Assembly: GCA_003244185.1 (NCBI GenBank)
Contig: QHBT01000034.1
Coordinates: 1 to 41,171, forward strand
Length of the DNA: 41,171 bases
Direction of reading: 5' to 3'
Source: Candidatus Dormiibacter spiritus
Lineage (GTDB): Bacteria > Chloroflexota > Dormibacteria > Dormibacterales > Dormibacteraceae
The notes under the pieces were generated by a model. It made no database searches. It saw only the letters and a list, made by a program, of their open reading frames with translations, and was not told where the DNA came from. Below are positions 15,691-23,266 of this stretch, in pieces. The translations under genes were made by a program, and so were the position numbers. Within the stretch, counting starts at the first letter, position 1; every line of letters starts with the position of its first letter.

Positions 15691-15696
15691 GTGCCC

Positions 15697-16179
15697 ATGG
15701 AGCGGGACCTGAGCCGCACCCTCCACACCCTCACGGTGCGCCTCGACCGCGCAGCGGATCGGATGCTCCGTGCCGAGGCCGGTCTCTCGTACTCGAGATT
15801 TCTCACCCTGTACCTGGTGGGCCGCTGGGGTGCCGGGACTCAGCGTTCCTTGGCTGAGCTGCTGGGCGTGACGGAGCCATCTGTGAGCCGGATGATTCCG
15901 GTGCTCGAGCGATCGGGGCTGCTCGAAGCCGGTGCGGACCCTGGCGGCGGAAACCGTCGGCGGCTTCGGCTGACCGAGGCTGGTGAGCAACATGTTCAGC
16001 GCTGGGGCGCCCTGCTAGAGGAGCGGTTCGCCGCCTTAGTGGAAGCGAGCGGCGTCCCCTATGCCACATACACCGAGTACACGAAGCGTTTGCTGGCCAC
16101 ACTCGACGCCCGAGCACCGGCGGGGAGCCACTCGGCCGCACTCGGTGCGAGCTCGGCGCAGCGGGGGCCGCGACGGTGA
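15697..16179 (+). CDS. MarR-family transcriptional regulator
   Basis: A 160-residue winged-helix regulator. Residues about 1-30 form the first dimerisation helix (LHTLTVRLDRAADRML), then LTLYLVGRWGAGTQRSLAELLGVTEPSVSRMIPVLERSGLLE (helix-turn-helix, recognition helix EPSVSRMIPVLE), the wing GADPGGGNRRRLRLTEAG, and a C-terminal helix. MarR proteins usually repress themselves and a neighbour, released by small aromatic ligands. The downstream hydrolase overlaps its stop (GTGA), so it is the probable target partner. ATG 15,685 is an alternative in-frame start, but it lies inside the predicted -10 box. Confidence 0.85.
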   Translation: MERDLSRTLHTLTVRLDRAADRMLRAEAGLSYSRFLTLYLVGRWGAGTQRSLAELLGVTEPSVSRMIPVLERSGLLEAGADPGGGNRRRLRLTEAGEQHVQRWGALLEERFAALVEASGVPYATYTEYTKRLLATLDARAPAGSHSAALGASSAQRGPRR

Positions 16180-17054
16180 CTGCCGGGAGTCTGAGGACGG
16201 CTCCATCGACAGTCAGTTCGGCAGACGGGACTACCATCGCCTACCAGAGCATCGGCGCTGGCAGAGATCTGATCATCGTCGGCGGCACCCTTCGAACCGG
16301 CGCGGACTATGTTCCCCTGGCTCAGGAGCTCGCTTCGTCGTTCGCTGTCCACCTGATAGATCGGCGGGGTAGGGGAGCCAGCGGGGCACAGGGCCCGGAC
16401 TACAGCATTGACAAGGAGTGCGACGACCTGCTCGCGGTCCAAGCGGCAACCGGAGCAAGCGCTGTGTTCGGCCACAGCTACGGCGGGTTCGTTGCACTGG
16501 AGGCCGCTCGACGAACAGGCCTGTTCTCGCACATCGTAGCGTATGAACCTGGAGTGTCGATCGCAGGCTCGATTCCCATGGCATGGGCGCCGCGGTATCG
16601 GGAGCTGCTTGCCGCCGCAGACACGCGAGGGGCTTTTGCATCCTTCGTCCGAGGGATTGGTTCTTTGCCCCGGCCGATCGCGATGATGCCAATGTGGTAT
16701 CTCCGGGCTGTCCTCCGCCTGGTGCTTCGCAAGGACCGATGGCAGCGCATGGAACCGCTTCTGGAGACCAACGTGGCCGAGCATGAGGAGGAAGCGCGGC
16801 TGGATGATGGCACGGTCGAGCGATACCGGGCAGTCCGCGGCCGGGTCCTTCTCCTCGGCGGCAGCAAGAGCCCGGCTTTCCTGACGACAGAGCTGCTTCC
16901 GGCGCTCCAGCAAGTGATCGGGGAGTCAACCGTAGAGATCCTCGACGGTCTCGACCACTTTGCGCCGGACGAGAAGGCGCCGGAGCTGGTCGCTGAGAAG
17001 GTACGCAGCTTCCTCTTGGCAAACGAGGTGACCACCCACTCTCGGTGGCGCTGA
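16176..17054 (+). CDS. Alpha/beta hydrolase
   Basis: A 292-residue alpha/beta-hydrolase-fold protein. TTIAYQSIGAGRDLIIVGG is the first strand pair, HLIDRRGRGASG the oxyanion/second-strand region, GHSYGG the nucleophile elbow with Ser101, and LDGLDHFAPDE carries the catalytic His near the C-terminus; the acid is probably in the LLLGGSKSP strand region or the loop after it. The substrate is unknown; esterase or lactonase-type activity is the family norm. The GTG start overlaps the marR stop codon, so the two genes are translationally coupled and the hydrolase may degrade a ligand sensed by MarR (inference). It is convergent with the MFS gene, with 60 bp between them. Confidence 0.85.
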   Translation: MTAGSLRTAPSTVSSADGTTIAYQSIGAGRDLIIVGGTLRTGADYVPLAQELASSFAVHLIDRRGRGASGAQGPDYSIDKECDDLLAVQAATGASAVFGHSYGGFVALEAARRTGLFSHIVAYEPGVSIAGSIPMAWAPRYRELLAAADTRGAFASFVRGIGSLPRPIAMMPMWYLRAVLRLVLRKDRWQRMEPLLETNVAEHEEEARLDDGTVERYRAVRGRVLLLGGSKSPAFLTTELLPALQQVIGESTVEILDGLDHFAPDEKAPELVAEKVRSFLLANEVTTHSRWR

Positions 17055-17114
17055 GGAGCCCCTACTACTTCTGGCAAACCCCCAGTTGTCTAGGGATCTT
17101 GTGATCCGTACAGA

Positions 17115-18317
17115 CTAGAGCCTCGGACCGCCGCGCAGATTCACCGAGAGCGCCATGGCGGCCATCACTGCAGTGCCCAGGATCAGCGCGACGAAGGCCG
17201 CCTGGGGCCGTCCGGTGAGATCCCAGGCCGCGCCGCCGATAACCGGTCCGGCAAAGCTGACTGCGTAGTTGATGGTGAAGAGGCCGGCGCTGTAGCGGGG
17301 CACGTCCGCAGGGGAGGCGAGAACGGGCGGCAGGGTCAGGGTCAAGATCAGCGCCAGCCCGGCGAAGAAGCCGATCCCGGCCGCCCAGAAGACGATCAGC
17401 CCGGATGGGCCCAGGATCATGCCAGTCAGGCCGCCACCCATGCCTATGGCGCACGCAACGAAGGGCCAGCGCCGCCTGAGGATCCGGTCGGGAAAGGCGA
17501 GCACCAGCAAGGAGGCGGGCAGCTGGCCGGCGTTCAGCAGTGTCAGCGCCGGGTCCTTGGCCTGGGGCAGACCGACGGCCCGCACGTAGTCGGGCAGGAA
17601 CGTGTTGGTGCCGAAGTAGACAGCGGAGGCAAAGGCGAGAATCAGCGCCACGTGCCAGAGACGGCCGTCGCGAAAATCGGGCCACCAGCGGCGAGGGGGA
17701 GCCTCCACCTCCTCCTCCACATGGGAGGTGAAGACAGCAAAGAGCAGCATCGCCAGCAGCACTGGTATGGACCACACAGCCAGCGCCGCCGCCCAGCCGC
17801 CATGGAGCGCCGGCAGCAGCGCCGGGCCGGTCAGGCTGACGGGCGTCGTTTCACCTACGAGCAGACCATTGCTGTACGCCGCGGTGGCCAGACCGACCCG
17901 GCTCGGAAACCAGTCCCGCACCAGTGTGGGGAAGACCGGCTGAGCGAACGCCACTCCGGTTCCCATGAGGAAGGTGAGTGTGTAGAGCACGCCTGTCATC
18001 GGTCCCACGCCCCTCAGCGCACCCGCCCCGCCCAGGATGAACAGGGCGGCGAGCAGAGCACGCCTAGCCCCTAAGCGAGCGATGAGGAGAGAACCAGGGA
18101 TGGCTGCGGCGGCCAGCAGGAGGACTGGCAGACCCGTGAGCACGCCTATCGCCTTCTCGTCCAGGCCGAGGCTGGCATGGATGGCCGGTATCACCGGTGG
18201 CACTGCCAGCAGGGTGACGCGCAGGCAGACGCCGCCCAACCAGAGCAGGCCGAGGCGGACCCAGTCGCCGGAGGTGAGGGAGGCTCGGAATTCGGCCGGC
18301 GCGTCGGCCTCAGCCAC
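17115..18317 (-). CDS. MFS transporter, CynX/NimT-like
   Basis: A 400-residue inner-membrane protein with about 12 hydrophobic segments. The N-terminal pattern LRVTLLAVPPVIPAIHASLGLDEKAIGVLTGLPVLLLAAAAIPGSLLIARLGARRALLAALFILGGAGALRG (shown by its parts VTLLAVPPVIPAI and GVLTGLPVLLLAAAA and ARLGARRAL) resembles cyanate/nitroimidazole-type MFS carriers (CynX family). The substrate is unknown. GTG 18,317 overlaps the last codons of the acyl-CoA synthetase gene by 8 bp, implying translational coupling and a shared job, for example uptake of the acid activated by the synthetase (inference). The frame is open for 87 more codons inside the synthetase gene, but those residues are not membrane-like. 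Confidence 0.85.
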   Translation of the reverse strand: MAEADAPAEFRASLTSGDWVRLGLLWLGGVCLRVTLLAVPPVIPAIHASLGLDEKAIGVLTGLPVLLLAAAAIPGSLLIARLGARRALLAALFILGGAGALRGVGPMTGVLYTLTFLMGTGVAFAQPVFPTLVRDWFPSRVGLATAAYSNGLLVGETTPVSLTGPALLPALHGGWAAALAVWSIPVLLAMLLFAVFTSHVEEEVEAPPRRWWPDFRDGRLWHVALILAFASAVYFGTNTFLPDYVRAVGLPQAKDPALTLLNAGQLPASLLVLAFPDRILRRRWPFVACAIGMGGGLTGMILGPSGLIVFWAAGIGFFAGLALILTLTLPPVLASPADVPRYSAGLFTINYAVSFAGPVIGGAAWDLTGRPQAAFVALILGTAVMAAMALSVNLRGGPRL

Positions 18318-20262
18318 GCGTGGCGGCGATCGCCTGCAGGGCGGACGGGTTCTCCAGCGAGCCCAGATCGCCGGTCGGCTGGTCCAAATAGACTGCCCGC
18401 ACCACGCGCCGCAGGATCTTGGCGTTGCGCGTTTTCGGCAGCTCGGACACAAACTCCAAGATGGCGGGCTTGAGCGGCTTGCCCAGAGCTTCAGCCACCC
18501 GGCGCCGCAGCCTTTCCTGTAGATCCGCAGAGGGATCCTGACCGGAGCGCAGCACCACGAAGCAGGCCAGCGACTCACCCTTCAACTCATCGGGAATCCC
18601 GACAGCGGCGGCTTCGGCAACCGCGGGGTCGGCAACCAGAACCGACTCCACCTCAGCCGGTCCCAGCCGCTTGCCTGCCACCTTGATGGTGTCGTCCGAG
18701 CGGCCCAGCACGTACCAGAGACCGTCCTCTGCCACATAGGCCCAATCGCCGTGCAGCCAGACTCCCGGCCAGCGCGACCAGTAGGTGTCGAGGTAGCGTT
18801 GGCGATCCCGCCAGAAGCCTTGAGTCATACCCGGCCAGGGCTGCCGGATCACAAGTTCGCCAACCTCGCCGCGCACGCTCCGGCCCGCGGCGTCAACCAC
18901 GTCGGCAGCCATGCCCGGCAGCGGCCCGGCGAAGGAGCAGGGCCGAAGCCGGCTGACCACATTGCCCGCCAGGATGCCTCCCGCGATCTCGGTTCCACCC
19001 GTGAGGTTGACGATCGGGCAGCGGCCGCCTCCCACGTGCTTGAAAAACCACTGAAAGGGCTCGGGGTTCCAGGGTTCGCCCGTCCCGGCCAGGACCCGAA
19101 GGCTGTCCAGTTCGTGGCGAGCCGGGTGCTCGTCGCCCTGGCCCATCAGCGAGCGAACCAAGGTGGGCGAGACGCCAAGAATGTTGATCGAGTGATCAGC
19201 CACCATGCGCCAGAGCCGGTCCGGCCCCGGTGTGTCGGGCGTCCCCTCGTACAGAACCATCGTCGCCCCCAGCAGCAGGCTGCCCAAGATCAGCCAGGGG
19301 CCCATCATCCAGCCGATGTCGGTGAACCAGAAAACAGTCTCGCCTTCGTTGACGTCGAGTCCGTGCGCCATGTCCTGCGCCGCCTTCAGGGGAAAGCCGG
19401 CGTGGACGTGTAACGCACCCTTCGCCCGCCCGGTCGTGCCGCTGGTGTAGATGACCATCAGCGGGCTGTCCGGCGCCAGGCTCAGGTTTTCCCATACGGG
19501 TTCGGCGGCAGCGACGAGCCGCTGCCAGTCGTGGTCCCTGCCTTCCTGCCAGGGCACTTCGCGCCCGACCCGGCGCAGCACCACCACGTGCTCGACCGAC
19601 GGTGATACGGCGACGGCCGCATCGGCAGTCTCCTTCATGGCCACCACCTGGCCGCGCCGGTAGAAGCCGTCGGCGCAGAGCAGCACCTTGGCCTCGCCGT
19701 CCTGCAGCCGGTTGGCGATGGCTTCGGGGCCGTAGCCCGAGAAGAGCGGGATGAAGATGGCGCCGATGCGAGCGCAGGCCAGCAGCGCCACCGCGGTCTC
19801 CGGCACCATCGGCAGGAACAGGCCCACCCTGTCGCCCGGCTCCACGCCGAGGGTGCGAAGGGCGCCGGCAAAGCGCGCCACCTCCTTGCTCAACTCGTCG
19901 TAGGTCAGTCTGCGCACCTCGCCCGGCTCGCCTTCCCAGATCAGCGCCGGCCGGTCGGCAGTCGGTCCCTCGAGCCAGCGATCCAGGCAGCTGCCGACGA
20001 TATTGAGGCGAGCGCCCGAAAACCAGCGCGCCCACTCCACTCCGTCGCTCAGGTCCAGGACCTGCTCGTAGGGCCTGTCGAAGCGAAGGCCCAGGTCCTG
20101 GACCAGGGCCGGCCAGTACCACTCGGGCTCCTTGACCGAGCGCTCCTGCAGCTGAGCCAGGCTGGCCAGGCCATGCCGGCGGCGGAACCGGTCCAGGCGG
20201 CTGCGCTCGATGACCTCGGCGGAAGGCTCCCACATGACGTCACCGATCGCGATCGGCTGCAT
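18310..20262 (-). CDS. AMP-forming acyl-CoA synthetase, acetyl-CoA synthetase-like
   Basis: A 650-residue adenylate-forming enzyme. The ACS-type N-terminus (LNIVGSCLDRWLEG) precedes the phosphate-binding loop YTSGTTGRAKGALH, the A5 motif NLTGGTEIAGG, the A7/A8 region GDWAYVAEDGLWYVLGRSDDTIKVAGKRLGPAEVE, and the C-terminal lysine in LPKTRNAKILRR. It differs clearly from the other acetyl-CoA synthetase in this window (25,119-27,095): the TGGTE motif replaces WWQTE, so the acyl substrate is likely larger than acetate or otherwise different. It is probably regulated from a leaderless promoter (TAGAAT at 20,270-20,275) and is co-transcribed with an MFS carrier. Confidence 0.9.
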   Translation of the reverse strand: MQPIAIGDVMWEPSAEVIERSRLDRFRRRHGLASLAQLQERSVKEPEWYWPALVQDLGLRFDRPYEQVLDLSDGVEWARWFSGARLNIVGSCLDRWLEGPTADRPALIWEGEPGEVRRLTYDELSKEVARFAGALRTLGVEPGDRVGLFLPMVPETAVALLACARIGAIFIPLFSGYGPEAIANRLQDGEAKVLLCADGFYRRGQVVAMKETADAAVAVSPSVEHVVVLRRVGREVPWQEGRDHDWQRLVAAAEPVWENLSLAPDSPLMVIYTSGTTGRAKGALHVHAGFPLKAAQDMAHGLDVNEGETVFWFTDIGWMMGPWLILGSLLLGATMVLYEGTPDTPGPDRLWRMVADHSINILGVSPTLVRSLMGQGDEHPARHELDSLRVLAGTGEPWNPEPFQWFFKHVGGGRCPIVNLTGGTEIAGGILAGNVVSRLRPCSFAGPLPGMAADVVDAAGRSVRGEVGELVIRQPWPGMTQGFWRDRQRYLDTYWSRWPGVWLHGDWAYVAEDGLWYVLGRSDDTIKVAGKRLGPAEVESVLVADPAVAEAAAVGIPDELKGESLACFVVLRSGQDPSADLQERLRRRVAEALGKPLKPAILEFVSELPKTRNAKILRRVVRAVYLDQPTGDLGSLENPSALQAIAATRG

Positions 20263-20269
20263 GGCCGGG

Positions 20270-20275
20270 ATTCTA
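20270..20275 (-). promoter_or_regulatory. Candidate -10 box of the acyl-CoA synthetase/MFS operon
   Basis: TAGAAT on the minus strand ends 7 nt before ATG 20,262, with no Shine-Dalgarno in between. It is a close match to TATAAT. No strong -35 is visible at 16-18 bp. Confidence 0.4.
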
Positions 20276-20344
20276 GTCGACAGCGGCCTTCCAGCCAGGT
20301 GTCGGGCCGCCGCTGCTGGTTCCCCGATGATCGAGAATCAGCGC

Positions 20345-20860
20345 ATGGCGAATGAAGTCTTCGAGGTTGTGCGCACGGTACTGGCCGTGCGCGAATATGC
20401 GGACCGGGCAGTGCCCGCCGAGGTGGTGGATCGGATTATCGAGGCGGCGCGCGTCACAGCCAGCTCGATGAACCGCCAGCCCTGGCATTTCGTGCTGGTC
20501 CGGGACCGAGCGAACCTCCGGGAGCTGGGCCAGCTGGTCAAGACAGGACCCTACATCGCTGACGCGGCGCTGGCGATAGTCGTCGCCTGCGAGAAAGAGA
20601 GTAAGTTCGGCGTCTCCGACGCGAGCCGGGCGATCCAGTCGATGATCCTCACCGCTTGGGCTGACGGCGTGGGCTCCAATTGGACGGGCTTCGGCGGCCT
20701 GGAAGGCGTTCGTCGGAAGGTGGGCCTACCCGAGCAGTACGACGTGCTGGCGGTGATCCCGTTCGGTTATCCGAAGCGCTCGCTCGGCAAGGGCCGGAAG
20801 CAGCGCAAGCCGCCAGCCGAGGTGGTCTCGGCCGGGCGCTTCGGCACGCCGCTGCACTAA
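20345..20860 (+). CDS. Nitroreductase-family FMN protein
   Basis: A 171-residue nitroreductase-fold protein. VLAVREYADRAVPAEVVDRIIEAARVTASSMNRQPWHFVLV carries the FMN phosphate-binding Arg (VREY) and the SxxNxQPW motif, here SSMNRQPW. AIVVACEKES follows, then a shortened middle region, and IPFGYPKR near the C-terminus is the usual last FMN contact. The family reduces nitro groups, quinones or enones with NAD(P)H; the substrate is unknown. I prefer ATG 20,345, with GAGAAT 6 nt upstream as a weak leaderless-type box; ATG 20,327 is also in frame. It is divergent from the acyl-CoA synthetase gene. Confidence 0.85.
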   Translation: MANEVFEVVRTVLAVREYADRAVPAEVVDRIIEAARVTASSMNRQPWHFVLVRDRANLRELGQLVKTGPYIADAALAIVVACEKESKFGVSDASRAIQSMILTAWADGVGSNWTGFGGLEGVRRKVGLPEQYDVLAVIPFGYPKRSLGKGRKQRKPPAEVVSAGRFGTPLH

Positions 20861-20961
20861 CTGTCCAGCCGTTGGAATGCGCTGCAAGAGTCCTCCGCCA
20901 CCGCGGTAGCGCTCCGGCGCTGCTCCGCGTCGGCGCGGCAATCTCGTCGGGGCTTCAAATT

Positions 20962-21552
20962 TCAGGCAGGGTCTAGGAGGAGCTCCCGACCGAGCAGCTT
21001 CTCGGCCTCCTGGCGCAGCTCCCAGAAGTTGCTCCAGGCCGCATCGGCCTGCGCGAGCCGGCCGGCGGCCACTGCGTCACCGCCGCGAGCCGCGCTCACC
21101 GCTCGCGCCTGAGCCAGGCGCCAGCGATCGTAGGCCCGCTCGACAGTCACCTCGACGAGCTCCGGCCACTCTTGTCCGGCGTCGAGGCGACGGGCAGGGA
21201 GGACCAGGAACTTCCAGGACGCGGATGCTGTCACTCGAGCGACTCGGGGCTCGCCGGGACGCCGACCCGCGTGCGAGCGAGGTGTCGGATTGCGCCGGTT
21301 GGCGGAGACGAGCCCCTGCTGGAGCGCGAAGACTGCGTTGTGGGCGGCGTGGAGGGTGTTGTAACGCAGGCAGGCGGCAGGGCCCAGCTGGACCTGAAGG
21401 TCGAGCAGCGCCTGAGCCAGCTGTGGCGGCAGTACCCGCTGCCCGGCCAGGCGGAGCTGCTCGATGCTCTCCAGCAGGCGGTCGGACTCGTCCAGCAGGC
21501 GCCTGCGCTGGAAGTCTGAGGTGCGCTCGGAGCTCTGAAGCTGAACCGCCAC
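20962..21552 (-). CDS. Hypothetical protein, helical
   Basis: A 196-residue protein I do not recognise. The first about 75 residues look helical and charged (FQRRRLLDESDRLLESIEQLRLAG, then LAQALLDLQVQLGP and NTLHAAHNAVFALQQGL), a middle part is basic with SHAGRRPGEPRVARV, and the end is again helical (AYDRWRLAQARAVSAARGG, SNFWELRQEAEKLLG). There is no signal peptide or membrane segment and no catalytic motif. GTG 21,552 was chosen because TAGCGT lies exactly 6 nt upstream; GTG 21,558, two codons earlier, would start right at the end of that box. It follows the amidohydrolase gene on the same strand, 74 bp away. Confidence 0.55.
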   Translation of the reverse strand: MAVQLQSSERTSDFQRRRLLDESDRLLESIEQLRLAGQRVLPPQLAQALLDLQVQLGPAACLRYNTLHAAHNAVFALQQGLVSANRRNPTPRSHAGRRPGEPRVARVTASASWKFLVLPARRLDAGQEWPELVEVTVERAYDRWRLAQARAVSAARGGDAVAAGRLAQADAAWSNFWELRQEAEKLLGRELLLDPA

Positions 21553-21558
21553 GAGCAC

Positions 21559-21564
21559 ACGCTA
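21559..21564 (-). promoter_or_regulatory. Candidate -10 box, leaderless start of the hypothetical gene
   Basis: TAGCGT fits TANNNT and ends 6 nt before GTG 21,552. No convincing -35. Confidence 0.3.
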
Positions 21565-21626
21565 GAGGCCTGCGGCGGACGGACTCCGGACATTCCGTCA
21601 GATGTCCTTTTTGGTGACTTCGCAGC

Positions 21627-22466
21627 CTAGATTTGCAGCAGGCGCTCCGCGTTGCCACGCAGCAGCTTTGCCAACACCGGCTGACTGATGCCCAGCTGGT
21701 CCAGTTCGTCAAGGCAGCGCTGAGGCTGAATGAAGGGATAGTCGGAGCCGAAGAGGAACTGGTCCTGGAGACGGCCCTTCAGCGCCGAGATGACGCTCTC
21801 CGGGATGTAGCGCGGCGCCCAGCCGGAGATGTCGATGTGCACGTTGGTCTTGTGAAGGGCGATGGCGAGCATCTCCTCGTGCCAGGGATAGCCGAAGTGC
21901 GCAGCGATGACCTGCAGCCGGGGAAACTCAGCGGCCACTGTGTCGAGCCGGATGGGGCGGCAGTAGTCGAGGCGGATGCCCTGACCCCCCGGCATGCCGG
22001 CGCCGATGCCCGAGGTGCCTGTGTGGAAGAGGCTGTGCAGGCCCAACTCCTGACACTTGGCGAAGATCGGCCAGTGCCGCTCGTCGTCGGGAGCGAACTT
22101 CTGGATGGAGGGATGGAACTTGACGCCCCGCAGGCCGAGCTCCGCAATGCGCTCGACCCCCCGGACCGCCTCCGCTCCCTTCAGCGGATCGACGCTGCCG
22201 AAGCCCACAAAGCGACCGGGGAAGTCCATGACCGCCTGGGCCACGTACTCGTTGCTGAGCCGGGGCCGCCGGGTGGCCGTCTCCGCGTCCCAGGCGAGCA
22301 GCACTCCGACCAGGTCCCATTCCTCGTACTGGCGAGCCACATCCTCCAGCGACTGGCGAGATACCGGCGACCGGAAGTAGCGCTCGGCAGCCTCCGTGTA
22401 GCCCGCCAGCGTCTGGTCGAGCCACTCGGGCGTGGGCAGGTGGACGTGGAAATCAATGGCCCGCAT
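21627..22466 (-). CDS. Amidohydrolase_2-family metal-dependent hydrolase
   Basis: A 279-residue TIM-barrel hydrolase of the aminocarboxymuconate-semialdehyde-decarboxylase-like amidohydrolase group (PF04909 type). The metal motif IDFHVHLP is at the very N-terminus; FVGFGSVDPLKG and RGVKFHPSIQKF form the middle strands; LHSLFHTGTSG and VIAAHFGYPWHEE carry further metal-binding His; FGSDYPF near residue 243 holds the catalytic Asp. The reaction is hydrolysis or nonoxidative decarboxylation of an unknown substrate. ATG 22,466 places the HxH motif at residue 6-8, as in the family; a TACTAT hexamer lies 9 nt upstream. The frame is open far upstream (antisense to mobA), but that part is not conserved-looking. 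Confidence 0.88.
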   Translation of the reverse strand: MRAIDFHVHLPTPEWLDQTLAGYTEAAERYFRSPVSRQSLEDVARQYEEWDLVGVLLAWDAETATRRPRLSNEYVAQAVMDFPGRFVGFGSVDPLKGAEAVRGVERIAELGLRGVKFHPSIQKFAPDDERHWPIFAKCQELGLHSLFHTGTSGIGAGMPGGQGIRLDYCRPIRLDTVAAEFPRLQVIAAHFGYPWHEEMLAIALHKTNVHIDISGWAPRYIPESVISALKGRLQDQFLFGSDYPFIQPQRCLDELDQLGISQPVLAKLLRGNAERLLQI

Positions 22467-22475
22467 CGCCAAGGC

Positions 22476-22481
22476 ATAGTA
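22476..22481 (-). promoter_or_regulatory. Candidate -10 box of the amidohydrolase gene
   Basis: TACTAT on the minus strand ends 9 nt before ATG 22,466, the same distance as in the integrase promoter. No strong -35. Confidence 0.3.
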
Positions 22482-22593
22482 GGGCTTGCGTCGCCGTCGC
22501 CAGGCCGTTTCTGGCCACCGGGTCAGCTGCGCATTCGTATTGCCGGTCAGCGATAGCCTGGCAACATTGGCATACGAGGTGAGGAGGAGTCGA

Positions 22594-22605
22594 ATGCCGA
22601 GGTGA
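22594..22605 (+). CDS. Three-codon leader ORF before mobA
   Basis: ATG CCG AGG TGA is preceded by a strong RBS (GAGGAGGAG, 22,581-22,589) at 4-5 nt, and its stop overlaps the mobA ATG (TGATG). The good RBS thus serves a Met-Pro-Arg minigene, and mobA would be reached by re-initiation. It may instead be chance, with ribosomes starting at mobA directly from the same RBS at a long spacing. Confidence 0.35.
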   Translation: MPR

Positions 22606-23207
22606 TGGCTGAGCCGGACCCCGGCCGACCCGCGGCGGCAACGCTTCTGCTCCTGGCCGGTGGCGGGAGCCGGCGAATGGGCAGGCCCAAGGCCCTGCTG
22701 CCCTGGCAGGACAGCACTCTGCTCGAGTGGCTCGCGCGACGGCTCGCCCCTGGCTTCACGAGACTGCTCATCTCGGCCGCCCACCCCAGCCAGGTGCCGG
22801 CCTCGCTCCGCCCTCAGACGGTTATCGATCCGCGACCTGGGGAGGGGCCGCTGGCCGGCCTGGTGGCAGGTCTCCAGGCGGCGCCGGACCAGCCTCTGCT
22901 GGCGGTCGCCTGCGACATGCCGAACGTCACCCTCGCGCTGCTGAGCCGTCTCCTCCACGCCTCGCGAGGTTGGGACGCGGCCATGCCCCGTCTGGCCGGC
23001 CAGCCCCAGGCAACCTGCGCTGCCTACCAGCCCGCCGCTCTCGGCCCACTGGCGGCGGCCCTTCAGCAGCGCCGGCTCAAGCTCAGCGACGCGGTGGCCG
23101 GCCTGAGCGTCAATTGGCTGGACGACGAGGAGGCCAGCCTTTTCGAGAACCTGAACACGCCGGCCGATTACCGGCGGCTCTTCGACGCAATGCACGATGG
23201 GAGATAA
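22605..23207 (+). CDS. mobA: Molybdenum cofactor nucleotidyltransferase (MobA-like)
   Basis: A 200-residue GT-A-type nucleotidyltransferase that attaches GMP (MobA) or CMP (MocA) to molybdopterin. LLLLAGGGSRRMGRPKALLPW is the nucleotide-binding loop with its LAGGxSxRMGxxKA pattern, DPRPGEGPLAGLVAGLQ follows, VACDMPNVTLALL is the metal-binding DxP region, and SLFENLNTPADYRRL is the C-terminal NxNTPxD motif typical of MobA. The guanylyltransferase assignment is likelier than the cytidylyltransferase, but not certain. GTG 22,602 is in frame one codon earlier. No molybdoenzyme or other cofactor gene is in the window. Confidence 0.85.
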   Translation: MAEPDPGRPAAATLLLLAGGGSRRMGRPKALLPWQDSTLLEWLARRLAPGFTRLLISAAHPSQVPASLRPQTVIDPRPGEGPLAGLVAGLQAAPDQPLLAVACDMPNVTLALLSRLLHASRGWDAAMPRLAGQPQATCAAYQPAALGPLAAALQQRRLKLSDAVAGLSVNWLDDEEASLFENLNTPADYRRLFDAMHDGR

Positions 23208-23266
23208 TCGGTGAGCCGGCGGGAAGGCCGGGAGTCTCCGCTGGGTTGGTTCAAAGGATTGCTGAC

